DNA of 64,000 nt from NCBI GenBank assembly GCA_041389725.1, contig JAWKRG010000004.1, positions 434,001 through 498,000 on the forward strand, in the 5' to 3' direction. The stretch's first letter is position 1. Each line of letters opens with the position of its first letter. The DNA comes from Polyangiaceae bacterium. GTDB taxonomy: Bacteria > Myxococcota_A > Polyangia > Polyangiales > Polyangiaceae. Of this stretch, positions 23,391 to 32,114 are shown piece after piece. Made by a program: the position numbers and the translations under genes. The notes below the pieces were generated by a model. It was not told where the DNA came from. It searched no databases and saw nothing but the letters and a program-made list of their open reading frames with translations.

Positions 23391-25997
23391 ATGGCGCGAG
23401 ACCGCACCCGGCTTCGTCTTTATAGCCTGTTGGATGTGTTGGCCGAGGGGGCCCGCATCGAGGAGTTCGGTCAGCTTGCGGTGCGCCTGGCGGAGGCCAA
23501 GCGCAACGGCGCGAACGTGGCCGACACCTGGGTGGTGCCCACGCTCGCCTTTCGCATGCAGGTGGACGAGCGTCTGCCTCCGGGGCACGACATGGCATCG
23601 CTGATCCGCGCCGCCCACAAGCCAAGTGGCGTCGAGCGCGCGGCGCGGGCGTACGAGCGATTGACCGCGGAGCCTCTGCCGGACTTGCTCACGGAGTCCA
23701 TCGTGAGCCAGGTGAGTGGATCCGCAACGCCCTTCCGCGCCATGGCCAGCTTGGGACACAAAGATCCAAGCGTGGCGAGCTTGTCGGGGCTCGACGCCGA
23801 GATCGTCCAGAGTGACATGGCGTCGGCGATTCGCGCGGTGTGGGCGCGCGGCTACTCGGAGCAGTGTTTGCGCACGCTGCAGAGCATGGGGGCGCGCGAT
23901 CTGGGCGTTGCCGTCGTGGTGCAGCGCGTTCCCGCGCTGCGCGCCAGTCTCCAGCTGCTCACCGCCGAACCCGAACGACTGCCGCGCATGAGTCGCGAGC
24001 GTCCACCCGCGGTTGCCACTGGTGGCGCCTGGGTGATGGTGGCCGGGCTCGGTCCCAGTCTGCATGTCGAGCAAGGCGCGCTGCTGGCGGATCAAGTCGT
24101 GTTGGACGGCGACTCCGCTCCCGTTTGCGCCGTGGCCGACAAGCGCGTGCAAAGCGCGCTCAGTGAGAAGGGTTTGGAGGCGCACGCCGTAGAGGAACAC
24201 CGACGTGAGCCCGCCGTGGAGGAGCCCGAGATCGTGCACATCCGCGAGGACGCTGCGAAGATCGGCGACACAGAGCCCGTGTTGGCGGGGTACGAAGTCG
24301 AGAGCTCTGGCGCGGCTCGGCTCACATCGGTGCGCGGCGTGCTGGGCGCGGCCTATCCAGGGTCCGGTGGTCCGCACACGGTGTGGTCGCGATCGGGTCT
24401 CGACGCACTGCTGCCTCGTGTGCCGACGCCACTGACCGGTGGTCTAGTCGCGCAGGCCAGTGAAGCCAGTCTTCGAGAAGCCATCGCTCAGCTCGGCGGA
24501 AAGATGTCGCGCTCGTCGCACTTGGTGGAGAACGTGCACGGGCGACCCTACTTCGATCTGTCGGCGCTGTTCGGCGTCGTGAAGAGCGTGCCGGGGCTCG
24601 ACCCCTCCGCGCTGCTCGATCTGGTGCGAGGTGCGTCCTCCGCCGACGTGATTACCGCACTGGAGCTGGAGCGAAAGGTGCCGTCCCTCGCTGCGCTGTC
24701 GCTCGTGGCCGCGCGCTTGCTCAGTCGAGAGCGACGTCTACATGACGCTCAAAACGAGTTCGAACGACGCGCCGGCGAGCAGCGCAAGTGGCTCTTGGAG
24801 ATGGATCTGACCATCCTGCCCGACGATGCGCTGCGCACCACGCTGCGGGAGTGCTTCGGCTTCTTCCGTTCCACCGCGGGCCTGTTGCTCAGCAGTTCGC
24901 TGGCTTTCCTGTCGGCATTCGTGGCCGTGCGCGCGGTGATTGCGCGCTCCTACCCGGCCGAGGCGAGTCGCCTTGCGCATCGTGTGTGCTCGGGCGCGGG
25001 CGAGTTGGAAACCACGGTATCCGCGGTGGCCTTGGGCCACGTCGTGGACATTCTGCGCGAAGACGTGGCGGCGCATGACGCGCTCGAGGCCGGCAGCGAG
25101 CCGCAGGAGTGGCCCGAGGGGGCGGGACGGCGTGCGCTGCAGCAGTGGCTCAGCGCCTACGGCGATCGCGGCTGGACCGAACCCGAGATCGCGGCGCCGC
25201 GCTTCAGTGAGCAACTGCCGCGGGTCTACGACATGCTGCGCGCGAACCTGGCCGCCAGCCCTGATCTCGCCGCCCGCATGTCGCGCGTACGAGCACACTC
25301 CGATGAAGCCATCGCGCGGCTGGAAGAAGCGCAGTCCTACCTGGAGGTGACGCTGTTCCGCTCCCTGCTCGGACGAGCGCGCGGGCTGCTGAGTGTGCGC
25401 GAGCGCTGTCGCGTGTGGCTCGCGCAGACCGTGAGCATGCTGCGCACCGTCGTGATGGACGTGGATCGCCGCTTGCGACGATTGGATCCGCAGCTGCGCG
25501 AGGGCGCGGCCTTCTTCTTGGAGCCGGAGGAGTTGATGCACGCCATCAGCGTGTCGCGCGCGGATCTCGGCTCCGTGGTGCGCTGGCGCCGTGCGGGCTT
25601 CAAGCTGGTCGCGGATCGCGCGGACCCTCCGGAGCTGTTCGTGGGTCGGCCGCCGCCCTTTCCCACGGTGGATCCGCGGCAACAGCTGGGCGGCGAGGGC
25701 GCCAGCTCCGCTTTGGGTGAAGGCGAAGTGCGGCATCTGTCGCTCTCGACGGGGATGGGCGACGTGGCGCCGAACACCATCTTGGTCGTGCGATCCCTGG
25801 ACGTCGGGTTGGCGCCATTGCTACCCGCGGTTGCCGGCGTGATTGCGGAGTGCGGCGGAACGCTGTCCCACGGCGCGATCGTCGCGCGAGAAATGGGCGT
25901 GCCGGCCGTCGTGGGTGCCCGCGGGGCGCGCGCTCTGCTCGCACAGGGCGAGCGCGTGCGCATCGACGGCAACACTGGCTCCATCGAGCGCGTATGA
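23391..25997 (+). CDS. PEP-utilising-enzyme mobile-domain protein, 868 aa
   Basis: The C-terminal 85 residues match the swivelling phosphohistidine domain of PEP synthase and pyruvate phosphate dikinase. The TLSHGAIVAREMGVPAVVG block carries the His (about 827) that is phosphorylated in that family. The N-terminus (about 1-60) recalls the start of a PPDK N-terminal lobe (EAKRNGANVADTWVVPTLAF). No ATP-grasp Gly-rich loop and no PEP-binding barrel are evident in the 700 residues between, which are mostly helical and Arg/Glu-rich with a possible membrane helix near 500-520. It could be a phosphocarrier or a diverged member of unknown chemistry. It overlaps the next gene by four bases (ATGA). Confidence 0.75.
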   Translation: MARDRTRLRLYSLLDVLAEGARIEEFGQLAVRLAEAKRNGANVADTWVVPTLAFRMQVDERLPPGHDMASLIRAAHKPSGVERAARAYERLTAEPLPDLLTESIVSQVSGSATPFRAMASLGHKDPSVASLSGLDAEIVQSDMASAIRAVWARGYSEQCLRTLQSMGARDLGVAVVVQRVPALRASLQLLTAEPERLPRMSRERPPAVATGGAWVMVAGLGPSLHVEQGALLADQVVLDGDSAPVCAVADKRVQSALSEKGLEAHAVEEHRREPAVEEPEIVHIREDAAKIGDTEPVLAGYEVESSGAARLTSVRGVLGAAYPGSGGPHTVWSRSGLDALLPRVPTPLTGGLVAQASEASLREAIAQLGGKMSRSSHLVENVHGRPYFDLSALFGVVKSVPGLDPSALLDLVRGASSADVITALELERKVPSLAALSLVAARLLSRERRLHDAQNEFERRAGEQRKWLLEMDLTILPDDALRTTLRECFGFFRSTAGLLLSSSLAFLSAFVAVRAVIARSYPAEASRLAHRVCSGAGELETTVSAVALGHVVDILREDVAAHDALEAGSEPQEWPEGAGRRALQQWLSAYGDRGWTEPEIAAPRFSEQLPRVYDMLRANLAASPDLAARMSRVRAHSDEAIARLEEAQSYLEVTLFRSLLGRARGLLSVRERCRVWLAQTVSMLRTVVMDVDRRLRRLDPQLREGAAFFLEPEELMHAISVSRADLGSVVRWRRAGFKLVADRADPPELFVGRPPPFPTVDPRQQLGGEGASSALGEGEVRHLSLSTGMGDVAPNTILVVRSLDVGLAPLLPAVAGVIAECGGTLSHGAIVAREMGVPAVVGARGARALLAQGERVRIDGNTGSIERV

Positions 25998-26848
25998 CGC
26001 CTCGTGCAGGCCGTGTCGCGACGTGGGTGCATCGAGCGGGCGACCCGACGCAGCTCTCGGCGTTGTTACGCACCATGGGCGGCGATGCCGCGGCGTTGAG
26101 CGAAGGGCGCGTGTTCGTCGACGGCGTGCGCACGTTGGAAGATGGCGCGGTTGCGCCTGGGCAGCGCATCGAGATTCGCGAGGCCCGAACCGAGGGTGCC
26201 GAGGAACCCGTGGTGCTGCTGCGCCGTGCGGGGTTGATCGCCATCGACAAGCCCGCTTGGCTGCCCACCGAACCCGACGCCAGTGGGCTGTCGTCACTGC
26301 GGCAATGGGGGGAAGATCGCCTGGGTGTGCGCCTGCATGCCGCTTCGCGCCTGGACGTGGGCGTCAGCGGCATCGTGCTGTTCGCGGAATCCGCGGCCGC
26401 GCGCAAACACCTCGAAGCAGTACGAGCAAGCTACCAGCGCGCGTATCTCGCCATCACTCGGGGCATCCTCGAGCCCGCGACGGCGGAATGGCGCGGCCCG
26501 GTGCAGGGCAAAGCGGCGCACACCCTCGTACGCGTATTGGCACGTCAGGGTGACGCGTGCCTGCTCCGTCTGGAGCCGCAAACCGGCCGCACCCACCAGC
26601 TTCGTATTCATGCCGCTGCAGCGGGGCTTCCGCTGATCGGCGATCGCCGCCACGGTGGACCGCGTTCTTGGACGCTGCCCGACGGGCGCGTCCAGGAGTT
26701 GTCGCGCGTCGCGCTGCACGCGTGGGAGATAGGCCTCGCGGATCCCGAAGGGGGCACTTTCCAGGTGCGATCCACCGTGCCGGCGGTGCTCGTGGAGTTG
26801 TGGTGCAGCCTTGGCGGTGCGGAGGCGGATTTCGCGGTAGCCGGGTGA
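25994..26848 (+). CDS. RluA-type RNA pseudouridine synthase
   Basis: This 284-aa protein starts at the ATG overlapping the upstream stop. It has an S4-like N-terminal RNA-binding part (about 18-62, with VFVDGVRTLEDGAVAPGQRI), then the RluA catalytic domain. The catalytic Asp is D121 in SRLDVGVSG, which replaces the usual HRLD-x-x-TSG but keeps R-L-D, and the RTHQLRIH motif is present further on. The family converts uridine to pseudouridine in rRNA or tRNA. The exact target is not predictable. It ends about 70 bases before a lipoprotein gene. Confidence 0.9.
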   Translation: MTPRAGRVATWVHRAGDPTQLSALLRTMGGDAAALSEGRVFVDGVRTLEDGAVAPGQRIEIREARTEGAEEPVVLLRRAGLIAIDKPAWLPTEPDASGLSSLRQWGEDRLGVRLHAASRLDVGVSGIVLFAESAAARKHLEAVRASYQRAYLAITRGILEPATAEWRGPVQGKAAHTLVRVLARQGDACLLRLEPQTGRTHQLRIHAAAAGLPLIGDRRHGGPRSWTLPDGRVQELSRVALHAWEIGLADPEGGTFQVRSTVPAVLVELWCSLGGAEADFAVAG

Positions 26849-26918
26849 GTGCCGCTGCGGCATGGGTCGAGCGGCAATTCGGAGACGTGGCACTAGGCGC
26901 GCGCCGCCACCTTGCGCT

Positions 26919-27635
26919 ATGGCCAACCCAGGCGTCGTGAAAACCAGTGCTTGGCTATTGTTTCCCTTCGTTGCGGCTTGCTCCGGTGCTCGCTACGACA
27001 ACACCCAGGGTCCCGGGGTCACCCTGCCTGCGCGCATCGCCGAGGGTCGCCCCCAAGACTCGGGAGTGCCCGAACAACCGGATGCCTCGACGCGAAAACT
27101 CACGGTGGCCACGCCTCCGCAAGGGATGCCGGATCCCGAAGCGCTCAAGGAACGCGTGCAGTGGGAGTACGTCGTCGAGTACGACCACGGCAAGGTGCGC
27201 GTGGTGTCCGTCACCCGGCGCGAGTACAAGCGACCCGTCCCCACCTCGCGCACGATGGGTAGGTTCGCCCTCGAGCTGTGGATCGGTCACGAGTTGCTCG
27301 AGCGCGTGCGCTTCGACTTTCCCCTCCTCGGCGCCGAAGAGCCCAAGGGGCCTCGCCACCCGCTGAAGGAGCCCCCGACCTTCGCCGCGGGAGCGACCGT
27401 GCAGCGGACGATTCTCGTGCCCAACAGCGCCCGAGCCACCAAAGCGTTCATCCTCGACCGGGCCACTGGAGAGCGCGTCGACCTGCCGTGGCCTCCGAAT
27501 GCGCCGCTGCCACCGCCTGGCCTTCCCAGCGCGGCCGTTGCCAAGGCGGCAGTGGCGGATGCGGGTGCTCGCGATGCCGCCGCGGATGCGGGCTCCAGCG
27601 ACGCAGCGCCGAATACCGGCGTTTCCCCGAAATAG
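26919..27635 (+). CDS. Lipoprotein of unknown function, Ala/Asp-rich tail
   Basis: The lipobox is VAAC, preceded by a short hydrophobic stretch (TSAWLLFPF). The ATG at 26919 or the GTG at 26937 could start it; the second gives a more typical signal peptide. The mature domain (about 60-200) has alternating strands (VQWEYVVEYDHGKVRVVSVTR and LELWIGHELLERVRFDFPLL), an immunoglobulin-like pattern. The last 35 residues are Ala/Asp/Gly low complexity. A Ser/Thr kinase gene begins 55 bases after its stop and may be co-transcribed. Function is unknown. Confidence 0.75.
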   Translation: MANPGVVKTSAWLLFPFVAACSGARYDNTQGPGVTLPARIAEGRPQDSGVPEQPDASTRKLTVATPPQGMPDPEALKERVQWEYVVEYDHGKVRVVSVTRREYKRPVPTSRTMGRFALELWIGHELLERVRFDFPLLGAEEPKGPRHPLKEPPTFAAGATVQRTILVPNSARATKAFILDRATGERVDLPWPPNAPLPPPGLPSAAVAKAAVADAGARDAAADAGSSDAAPNTGVSPK

Positions 27636-27690
27636 CGCGCGTTCTGGAAGGTGGCGCTTTGGGGCGCCTTCGTGCGAATCTATCGCCGCC

Positions 27691-29415
27691 ATGAATTGCG
27701 AGGCGTGCGGTCACCCCAACATCGACGGTGCTCGGTTTTGCGCGAGTTGTGGGGCGCTGCTGCCCGTGGAAGAGAGCGGTGCGGAAGACGCGCTGATCGG
27801 CCAGATCATCGGTGGTCGCTATCGAGTCACCGGGGTCTTGGGCGAAGGCGGCATGGGCATCGTCTACATCGGCGAACAGCAGATGGGCTCCACCGTTCGC
27901 AAGGTGGCCATCAAGACTTTGCACAGCCACCTCTCCAAGGATCCCTCGGTGTTGGCGCGGTTCCATCGTGAGTGCGGAACCGTCGCGCAGCTCGAGCACC
28001 CAAACACGATCAAGTTCTACGACTTCGGCTCCACTTCCGACGGCACCTTGTACATCGCCATGGAGTTCGTGAAGGGGGAACCCCTGAGCGATACCATCGA
28101 AAAGCGGGGACCAATCGCGCCGGACCGCTGCTTGAAGATCATGAAGCAGGTGTGCGGTGCTCTGGAAGAAGCCCACGGTCAGGGCATCATCCACCGCGAC
28201 CTCAAGCCTGAGAACGTGATCCTGACGGAGCGCGCTGGCGAGAAAGACTTCGTCAAGGTTCTCGACTTCGGCATCGCGGCCCGGAGTGAGTCGGCGGACG
28301 CCCAGAAGGAGCAGAAGCTCACTCAGCAGGGGATGGTGCTCGGCACGCCGCCCTACATGAGCCCCGAGCAATTCACGGGCAAGGCGCTCGACGCGCGCAG
28401 TGACATCTACTCCCTGGGTGTCATGGCCTACGAAATGCTCACCGGAAAGCTGCCCTTCGAAGCGGACACTCCATGGCAGTGGGCGACCCAGCACATGACG
28501 GCGCAGCCGCTGCCCTTCGAGGTCACGGCGCCCAGCTCGGCGATTCCGGACGCGCTTCGCACCGCGATTCTCAAGGCACTGTCCAAGGAGCGCGAAGGTC
28601 GCCAGGGCAGCGCCAAGGATTTCTACTCCGAGCTGTCCAGTGGCGGCGGCATCACCGTTGACGAGCCCGTGGTGTCGTCGGATCCGGCGCGCGCGGGGAC
28701 TGCCGCCATGGCAGCGGCTCCGGACTTTGCGGCGATGGCCGGCAGTGCCGGTCCGGTTTCCCCGCAGATGCAGGCCCCGATGCAGGCGCCAATGGCACCC
28801 CCGATGGCGGCAGCGGTGGCGATTCCGCCTTCGCCCGGCGCTCAGAGGAGCGGCGGAGGCAAGGGGCTCATCATCGGTCTGGCGGGCGTGGGCGTCCTGC
28901 TGCTCATCGGTATCGTGATCGTCGCGGCGAAGCAGATGAAGCCGTCGGGAGTGGACGATCAGCCCCTGACGAACCCTTTCACCAGCACGTCGGGTCAAAC
29001 GAACATAGCGCCGCAGATCGACACCACGGGCAGCACGGGCAGCCCGGATACCTCCGGCGATACGCCCCCGGATACCGCGCCAAAACCCACGCCGAAGCCC
29101 ACGACGACCCCGAAGCCCACGGGCACGCCAGCGCCGACCCCGAAGCCCACGGGCGGCGGTGGCTGCGACGCCTGTATTGCCGCTGCCAATGCCGGAAACA
29201 TCCCGGGCGCGGCGTCGGCGTACCGCAGCTGCACGGATGCGAATCAAAAGCGAACCTGCCAACTCCGCGCGCGCGGCAATGCCGCGCGTGCCGCGCAGGC
29301 CGCTGCCCGCAATGGGCAGTGCGCGCAGGCGAAGGCGATTCAGGCCGCCGCGCGTGGCATGGGGGCGTCGTCGCCGGGCCTCGAAGGCGCTCTCAACGGC
29401 ACTTCCTGCAAGTAG
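27691..29415 (+). CDS. Zinc-ribbon Ser/Thr protein kinase with one membrane helix
   Basis: The 574-aa protein starts with a zinc ribbon (C3, C6, C17, C20). The kinase domain (about 43-310) has GEGGMG at 51-56, K75, HRDLKPEN at 168-175 and DFG at 192-194, so it is complete. A Met/Pro/Ala-rich linker leads to a transmembrane helix (about 392-413). The outer part starts with a Thr/Pro-rich stretch containing repeated PKPT units and ends in a domain of about 80 residues with four Cys (CDAC, then two more). It is probably an envelope-to-cytoplasm signalling kinase. A second kinase of the same general plan is at 12689-14230, and an FHA protein, a likely reader of phospho-Thr, is at 48399-49508. Confidence 0.95.
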   Translation: MNCEACGHPNIDGARFCASCGALLPVEESGAEDALIGQIIGGRYRVTGVLGEGGMGIVYIGEQQMGSTVRKVAIKTLHSHLSKDPSVLARFHRECGTVAQLEHPNTIKFYDFGSTSDGTLYIAMEFVKGEPLSDTIEKRGPIAPDRCLKIMKQVCGALEEAHGQGIIHRDLKPENVILTERAGEKDFVKVLDFGIAARSESADAQKEQKLTQQGMVLGTPPYMSPEQFTGKALDARSDIYSLGVMAYEMLTGKLPFEADTPWQWATQHMTAQPLPFEVTAPSSAIPDALRTAILKALSKEREGRQGSAKDFYSELSSGGGITVDEPVVSSDPARAGTAAMAAAPDFAAMAGSAGPVSPQMQAPMQAPMAPPMAAAVAIPPSPGAQRSGGGKGLIIGLAGVGVLLLIGIVIVAAKQMKPSGVDDQPLTNPFTSTSGQTNIAPQIDTTGSTGSPDTSGDTPPDTAPKPTPKPTTTPKPTGTPAPTPKPTGGGGCDACIAAANAGNIPGAASAYRSCTDANQKRTCQLRARGNAARAAQAAARNGQCAQAKAIQAAARGMGASSPGLEGALNGTSCK

Positions 29416-29452
29416 CAGCGACGCAACAAGCGTCTTCGCTGAGCCTCGACTC

Positions 29453-29482
29453 CAACCAGGGTCGTTTCAACCAGGGTCGTTT
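29453..29482 (+). repeat. Two tandem copies of the dispersed 15-bp unit
   Basis: The unit CAACCAGGGTCGTTT occurs twice in tandem, 38 bases after the kinase stop. It differs by one base from CAACCCGGGTCGTTT at 50287-50361 and from the inverse-oriented array at 48166-48270. Confidence 0.9.
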
Positions 29483-29495
29483 CGCTGGCCGTGCG

Positions 29496-29556
29496 GAGCG
29501 GGAGGCGACGCCTCGAGACGCGGCGCGTCGAGACCCTACGCCCTAGAAAACGAGAC
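29496..29556 (-). repeat. Convergent-gene-type repeat, copy C (diverged)
   Basis: On the minus strand this reads GGGTCTCGAC, then GCGCCGCG, then GCGTCGCCTCC, matching blocks in the repeats at 34661-34730 and 37501-37573. Similarity is partial. It lies next to the 15-bp array and is followed (minus strand) by the array's T-rich ends. Confidence 0.5.
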
Positions 29557-29643
29557 CTCGGTCGGCCGATGGGCCGCTTGGTAGATTTGTTTGTTATTTC
29601 GTATGGATGCGTGATGAATGGGCGAGGCGCGCTGGCGCTCGAC

Positions 29644-29672
29644 TTGACCCGCGTCGAATCGCGGGTCTAGCC
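29644..29672 (+). promoter_or_regulatory. Possible promoter with a palindrome in its spacer
   Basis: A TTGACC box (29644-29649) is followed by a perfect 8-bp inverted repeat, GACCCGCG (29646-29653) and CGCGGGTC (29660-29667), with loop TCGAAT. A weak -10 (CTAGCC or TAGCCT) follows at 29667-29673. A dimeric repressor site between the two boxes would suit the geometry. The downstream gene starts at 29756. Confidence 0.35.
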
Positions 29673-29755
29673 TGGATACTGCTCTGAGGGGAGCCCCCAG
29701 CACTTAGTCTTCACAGAAGTCGAAACGTCGGGATTGCCCGCCCACCTCGAGGAAA

Positions 29756-30037
29756 ATGCCCATGAAGCCCAGGATGACCTGGACCGAGTTGAGTCACGCG
29801 CGTGAACTGAAGGGGAAGTGGGTCGCGCTCGACAACTGCCGTTACGACAAGACTACGCTCCAGCCCACCGAGGGCGATGTGGCGGATTTCGACGAGGAGC
29901 TCGTGGAGCTGTGCACGCGGCTGCGGGAAACCGGCCGCACTTCCTGCGCTATCGTCTTTTGCGAGGACGAAGTCATCGTCGAGGCGCGCCAGAACGGCCC
30001 GCGATCTGCAGGGGCCCGCACCGGCGCGGTCCGCTGA
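29756..30037 (+). CDS. Hypothetical protein, 93 aa
   Basis: The ATG at 29756 follows GAGGAAA, and a second ATG is two codons later. The protein has an N-terminal basic segment, a strand block (LKGKWVALDNCRYD) reminiscent of DUF5678-like small proteins, an acidic helix (VADFDEELVELCTRLRETGR), and a final strand pair (SCAIVFCEDEVIVEA). The Cys in CAIVFCED is the only pair present. It stands alone with its own predicted promoter. Function is unknown. Confidence 0.65.
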   Translation: MPMKPRMTWTELSHARELKGKWVALDNCRYDKTTLQPTEGDVADFDEELVELCTRLRETGRTSCAIVFCEDEVIVEARQNGPRSAGARTGAVR

Positions 30038-30543
30038 CGGTCCGGGTTCTCCCGTAGCCCCGCTTCGGCGGTGCGCCAGCAGCTATCCCGATGAATTGCT
30101 CACCACGGTGATCATTTCGCGGACATGCTCGCGTATCTCGCAGAAATGATCGCCAATCCGAGCAGTTCGCGACCTTGCGCGCGCCTGCCCGCGACGCCCG
30201 AGGCGGACTAGCCTCGGCGCCCCGCGCCAGGCTGAGCGGATTCCGCTCAGCAGGTGATCTCTCCGGCGACGACGCCGCGCGTCATCGTCGTGCACCACGA
30301 TGCCGAGCACGAAGGCGAGCATGGTGGAATCCTTCTTCTCGGCATCGATAGGGTCGAACTGCTGTCCCGTTTTCGCTTCGAAGTCGGCGCTAGCCGAGTT
30401 CGGGACGAGGAACTCCGGGCCCAGGCCAGCGGACATGTGACCGAAGGCTCGATGCCATTGATGGTCACTTTGCGAAGCAGCTTCGCAAAGATTGCCGCCC
30501 ACCAGCAGCTTCAATCCCGCGGACGGCTCGGCCGGGCCGCGCG
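30038..30543. other. Intergenic region with two inverted repeats
   Basis: This 500-base gap contains a spaced inverted repeat (GATCATTTC at 30110-30118 and GAAATGATC at 30143-30151) and a near-perfect palindrome at 30468-30490 (CTTTGCGAAGC, one base, GCTTCGCAAAG). The second lies about 55 bases past the stop of the minus-strand MXAN_5187-like gene and could act as a terminator, but no T-run follows. A possible short gene is listed separately at 30083-30436. Confidence 0.5.
30083..30436 (-). CDS. Possible short hypothetical gene, 117 aa
   Basis: This minus-strand frame shows the high third-position GC expected of genes in this region over its first 60 codons (MSAGLGPEFLVPNSASADFE, then a DAEKKDS helix and LAFVLGIVVHDDD). 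The C-terminal half is Arg-rich and less convincing. The start has only a weak ribosome site and no family was recognised. It may equally be a decayed remnant. Confidence 0.3.
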   Translation of the reverse strand: MSAGLGPEFLVPNSASADFEAKTGQQFDPIDAEKKDSTMLAFVLGIVVHDDDARRRRRRDHLLSGIRSAWRGAPRLVRLGRRGQARARSRTARIGDHFCEIREHVREMITVVSNSSG

Positions 30544-32109
30544 TCACCGAATCGTCGGTTTCACGACGGCCTTGCCGTCCTTGATCACGACGTCGAAGTC
30601 GATGCGGCGATTGCCGTGCTTCTGCCGCAGTTGCGCTTCCGTCGCACGCAGGCTGCGCGCTAGGCCGTCCATGCTGACTGCGCTGCCGTCGTTGGTTTGG
30701 CGTTTCGCGTCTACCAAGCGCGCGTGAAGGGCTCGCACTTGGTCGTCACTCACGTTCTGCCTTTGGGCGGGTCGAGGCTGAGGGGCTGCGCCAGGAGCGG
30801 GCGGGGGAAGTCGCTGCCCAAGCCCCGGTCGCGTTCCAGCTTCGGGTCGCGTTCCAGCTTCGGGTCGCGTTCCGAGCCCGGGTCGTGTTCCGACCCCCGG
30901 CTTCGTGGGACCCGGAGCGCTTCCGGGGCCCGAAGCTCCCCGTGCGTCGGTGGCGGGACGACCCCCCACGGCCGGCGGCGGACCTGGTTGCGTTGGGGGC
31001 CGTGCAATTGGCGAGCGCGCTGGCGCTGGAGGCGGCGCGGCCCGCGGAGACGAAACTGGAGGCGGCGCGGCACGCGGTGACGAAACAGGCGGTGCGAGCG
31101 GAGGCGGCGCGGCCCGTGGTGACGAAACAGGCGGTGCGAGCGGAGGCGGCGCGGCTGACGAAACAGGCGGTGCGAGCGGAGGCGGCGCGGCACGTGGTGA
31201 CGAAACAGGCGGCGCGGCCCGCGGTGACGAAACCGGTGGCGCGAGCGGCGGAAGTGCGCTGCGACCGCTGCGCGCCGAAGCTGGCGCGGAATCCCCGCTG
31301 CGTTGCGGCGACACGCGCGCCGTCGGCGAAGGCGCAGCGCGGGATGCGGTGTCGTCGAAGCCGTCCAGATCCAAATCGAGGCTGAGCTTGCCGAGCTTCT
31401 TCGCGGGCGCGCGCTCCGGGCGCCTTGCTGCAGGGCGACCCTCTGACGCTCCGCCGGAACGCTCTGACGCTCCGCCCGAACGCTCTGACGCTCCGCCCGA
31501 ACGCTCTGACGCTCCGCCCGAACGCTCTGACGCTCCGCTCGGCGCACGCTCTACCGCCCCGCTTGGCGTTCGCTCTGACGGCGCGCTCGGCGCACGCTCA
31601 CGCGTGATGTCCTCGGAACCGAAGACGCCATCGAGCGCCTTCATCGCATGGTCCATGGCGCTCTGTGGCTGCTCGGCGATTGCTTCGGTGTTCGCCTGGG
31701 CATCGGCAGCCGCCTTGTCGGCGCGAGCCTTCGCCGCCTCGGCGCCCTTGGCGAACATGCCCTTGCGCTTGCGTGCGGCGATCGTCAGCGCCTCGGAAGC
31801 ACCAATGCGTTCGGCTTTGACCAGATGGCGCCGATAGGTTCCGTTCTCGATTTCGCGGCAGATCCGCTGCCAATACTGCTGGAAGGTGTTGTAGCGCATC
31901 ACGATCGTCTGCAACTTGAAGCGCTTCGCCGTGTTGCGGAACTTCATCCTGCGCAGCAACCAAATGCGCCGGTCGACGTCTTTGCGCGCTACCGTCGGTT
32001 CGATCTTCTCGATGCCCAAGAAGTATTGTTCGTAGAGCGCGCGCAACCGCTCCAGACGATTCTCCAGCTCTTCGAGCTCTTGATCGATATCCGGCTCGGT
32101 GGCGTTCAC
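30544..32109 (-). CDS. MXAN_5187 C-terminal-domain-like protein with long repeat-rich linker
   Basis: The 521-aa protein begins with an acidic coiled coil (about 5-40) and a helical domain (about 45-115, with FRNTAKRFKLQTIVMRYNTF and YWQRICREIENGTYRRHL). It ends with a domain of about 75 residues (VRALHARLVDAKRQTND ... RIDFDVVIKDGKAVVKPTIR). Both match a protein family I know from myxobacteria such as MXAN_5187. The middle 300 residues are low complexity, with tandem SGGASER units (about 190-220) and SSPRAAPPPLAPPV-type units (about 285-365). The linker looks disordered. Function is unknown; the setting is cytoplasmic. The next gene starts 5 bases after the stop of the lipoprotein upstream, so the two form one transcript. 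Confidence 0.75.
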   Translation of the reverse strand: MNATEPDIDQELEELENRLERLRALYEQYFLGIEKIEPTVARKDVDRRIWLLRRMKFRNTAKRFKLQTIVMRYNTFQQYWQRICREIENGTYRRHLVKAERIGASEALTIAARKRKGMFAKGAEAAKARADKAAADAQANTEAIAEQPQSAMDHAMKALDGVFGSEDITRERAPSAPSERTPSGAVERAPSGASERSGGASERSGGASERSGGASERSGGASEGRPAARRPERAPAKKLGKLSLDLDLDGFDDTASRAAPSPTARVSPQRSGDSAPASARSGRSALPPLAPPVSSPRAAPPVSSPRAAPPPLAPPVSSAAPPPLAPPVSSPRAAPPPLAPPVSSPRAAPPPVSSPRAAPPPAPARSPIARPPTQPGPPPAVGGRPATDARGASGPGSAPGPTKPGVGTRPGLGTRPEAGTRPEAGTRPGLGQRLPPPAPGAAPQPRPAQRQNVSDDQVRALHARLVDAKRQTNDGSAVSMDGLARSLRATEAQLRQKHGNRRIDFDVVIKDGKAVVKPTIR

Positions 32110-32114
32110 GCGCG

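Noticed and set aside
30825..30900. Additional copies of the 15-bp dispersed unit (GGGTCGCGTTCC)
   Set aside because: These are in-frame repeats in the coding sequence of the MXAN_5187-like gene and share only GGGTCG with the unit.
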